Assembly (NCBI GenBank): GCA_947494675.1
Contig: CANLVP010000003.1
Location: forward strand, 421,791 to 485,790
DNA: 64,000 nucleotides
From: an uncultured Paracoccaceae bacterium
Lineage (GTDB): Bacteria > Pseudomonadota > Alphaproteobacteria > Rhodobacterales > Rhodobacteraceae
Direction: 5' to 3'
Part shown: positions 63,376-64,000 of the stretch, one piece after another
Layout: each line of letters starts with the position of its first letter
Numbering within the stretch: position 1 is the first letter of the stretch
Notes under the pieces: model-generated
The model's database searches: none
Seen by the model: only the letters and a program-made list of their open reading frames with translations
Told to the model about the DNA's origin: nothing
Program-made: the position numbers and the translations under genes

Positions 63376-64000
63376 ATGAAAGTCGTCACCGCAGGGATCG
63401 GATTACGCGCGGCACATGTGCTGTCGATCCTCAAAGACGCCATGCCAGAGGCTGAACTTGTGGGTTACTACGACCCGCAACCCGCCTCTGCGCTTGAGGT
63501 GGATAGCGAGACCATTAGCCACGCGGCGGCGCTGGAACTGGTGGTGGACCAAACCTATCCCGGCTTTCCCAAAGCCCCGCAAATCAAGCAATTGAAAGAA
63601 GGCTTTGCCGCCTGCGCCGACCTGCGCCGCGCCACGCCCCGGTTTGACGACATTGACGAGATGCTGGCCGCCACGAAGCCGGACCTGTTCTTTGTCGGCT
63701 CACCCAACAGCTTTCACCTTGACCACATCAAGGCGGGCCTGAAGGCGGGCGTGCGCATTTTCACCGAAAAGCCTGTGGTCACGACCAAGGACGACACGAT
63801 GGAACTGGCCGCCCTCTTGGCCGAACACGGCACCGACCGCGTCATGGTGGGTCTGGTGCTGCGCTATTCGCAGCATATGGTCGATCTGCGCGCGGTCCTG
63901 GATGATCTTGGCCCCATCGTCTCGCTTGAGGCAAACGAGCATATCGCCCCTTATCACGGCGCATTCTTTATGCGCGACTGGCGGCGCATGGTGTCGTGGT
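63376..64000 (+). CDS. Gfo/Idh/MocA-family oxidoreductase (C-terminus beyond window)
   Basis: First 208 residues visible, frame open at the right edge. Nucleotide-binding start MKVVTAGIGLRAAHVLSILK, the family motif HLDHIKAGLKAGVRIFTEKP with EKP, and MVGLVLRYSQHMVDLRAVL. The GIGLRA sequence replaces the common GxGxxG, a slight variation. GAGGA lies 8 bases before the ATG, 10 bases after the ATPase stop, so it is the last visible gene of the CUT1 operon. Likely acts on an imported sugar; substrate unknown. Confidence 0.85.
   Translation, partial: MKVVTAGIGLRAAHVLSILKDAMPEAELVGYYDPQPASALEVDSETISHAAALELVVDQTYPGFPKAPQIKQLKEGFAACADLRRATPRFDDIDEMLAATKPDLFFVGSPNSFHLDHIKAGLKAGVRIFTEKPVVTTKDDTMELAALLAEHGTDRVMVGLVLRYSQHMVDLRAVLDDLGPIVSLEANEHIAPYHGAFFMRDWRRMVSW

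Overview
The window looks like a chromosomal segment of a marine alphaproteobacterium of the Rhodobacteraceae (roseobacter) type. This is an inference from the GC-rich sequence, the dimethylglycine dehydrogenase/MttB pair, the TRAP, TTT and ABC solute transporters, the FnrL-like box in front of hemN, and the many ATGA-overlapped catabolic operons. No tRNA, rRNA, CRISPR array, IS element or phage gene was seen. Coding density is very high and no gap between genes exceeds about 260 bases.

Layout. 1-4.4 kb: a three-gene minus-strand unit encoding a small exported Cys-rich protein, a one-TM protein and a large exported protein with a peptidoglycan-binding domain and the start of a CHAT (caspase-like) domain, cut by the window edge. 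4.5-9.1 kb: a methylated-amine operon (dimethylglycine dehydrogenase, MttB-family methyltransferase, TetR regulator) behind a 16-bp palindrome. 9.2-11.4 kb: hemN with an FNR-type site, and a sorbitol-dehydrogenase-like SDR. 11.7-17.1 kb: a cytoplasmic sulfatase convergent with an SMP-30 lactonase/TctCBA operon. 17.3-24.0 kb: a GAF histidine kinase and response regulator followed by a CUT2 sugar ABC transporter. 24.2-33.4 kb: a lactonase and a complete non-phosphorylating L-fucose operon (fucose dehydrogenase, fuconate dehydratase, diketo-deoxyfuconate hydrolase, a CUT2 transporter and keto-deoxyfuconate dehydrogenase) with a divergent IclR regulator.

33.5-56.4 kb is the most striking part: about 22 genes in seven to eight transcription units for acid-sugar catabolism. 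They include an IlvD/Edd dehydratase, two enolase-superfamily enzymes, an altronate/galactarate-type dehydratase, several SDR and hydroxyacid dehydrogenases, the four-carbon acid-sugar set (DenD, LtnD, OtnI, OtnK, OtnC), a split transketolase and a TRAP transporter. Every promoter region here carries the perfect palindrome TGGTATACCA (five copies, plus one GGTATACC variant beside a FadR-type gntR gene). I read this as one regulon under that GntR protein. Sugar acids would enter by TRAP and be oxidised or dehydrated to 2-oxo acids, and tetronates would be isomerised, phosphorylated and decarboxylated to dihydroxyacetone phosphate.

56.4-64 kb: an amino-sugar locus with a cytoplasmic GH20 hexosaminidase, a GntR/UTRA regulator with its own operator, a divergent CUT1 ABC transporter, and a Gfo/Idh/MocA oxidoreductase cut by the right edge. 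Overall the window is a string of adjacent, separately regulated loci for compounds typical of algal and particulate organic matter: methylated amines, sulfated sugars, fucose, sugar acids and amino sugars.
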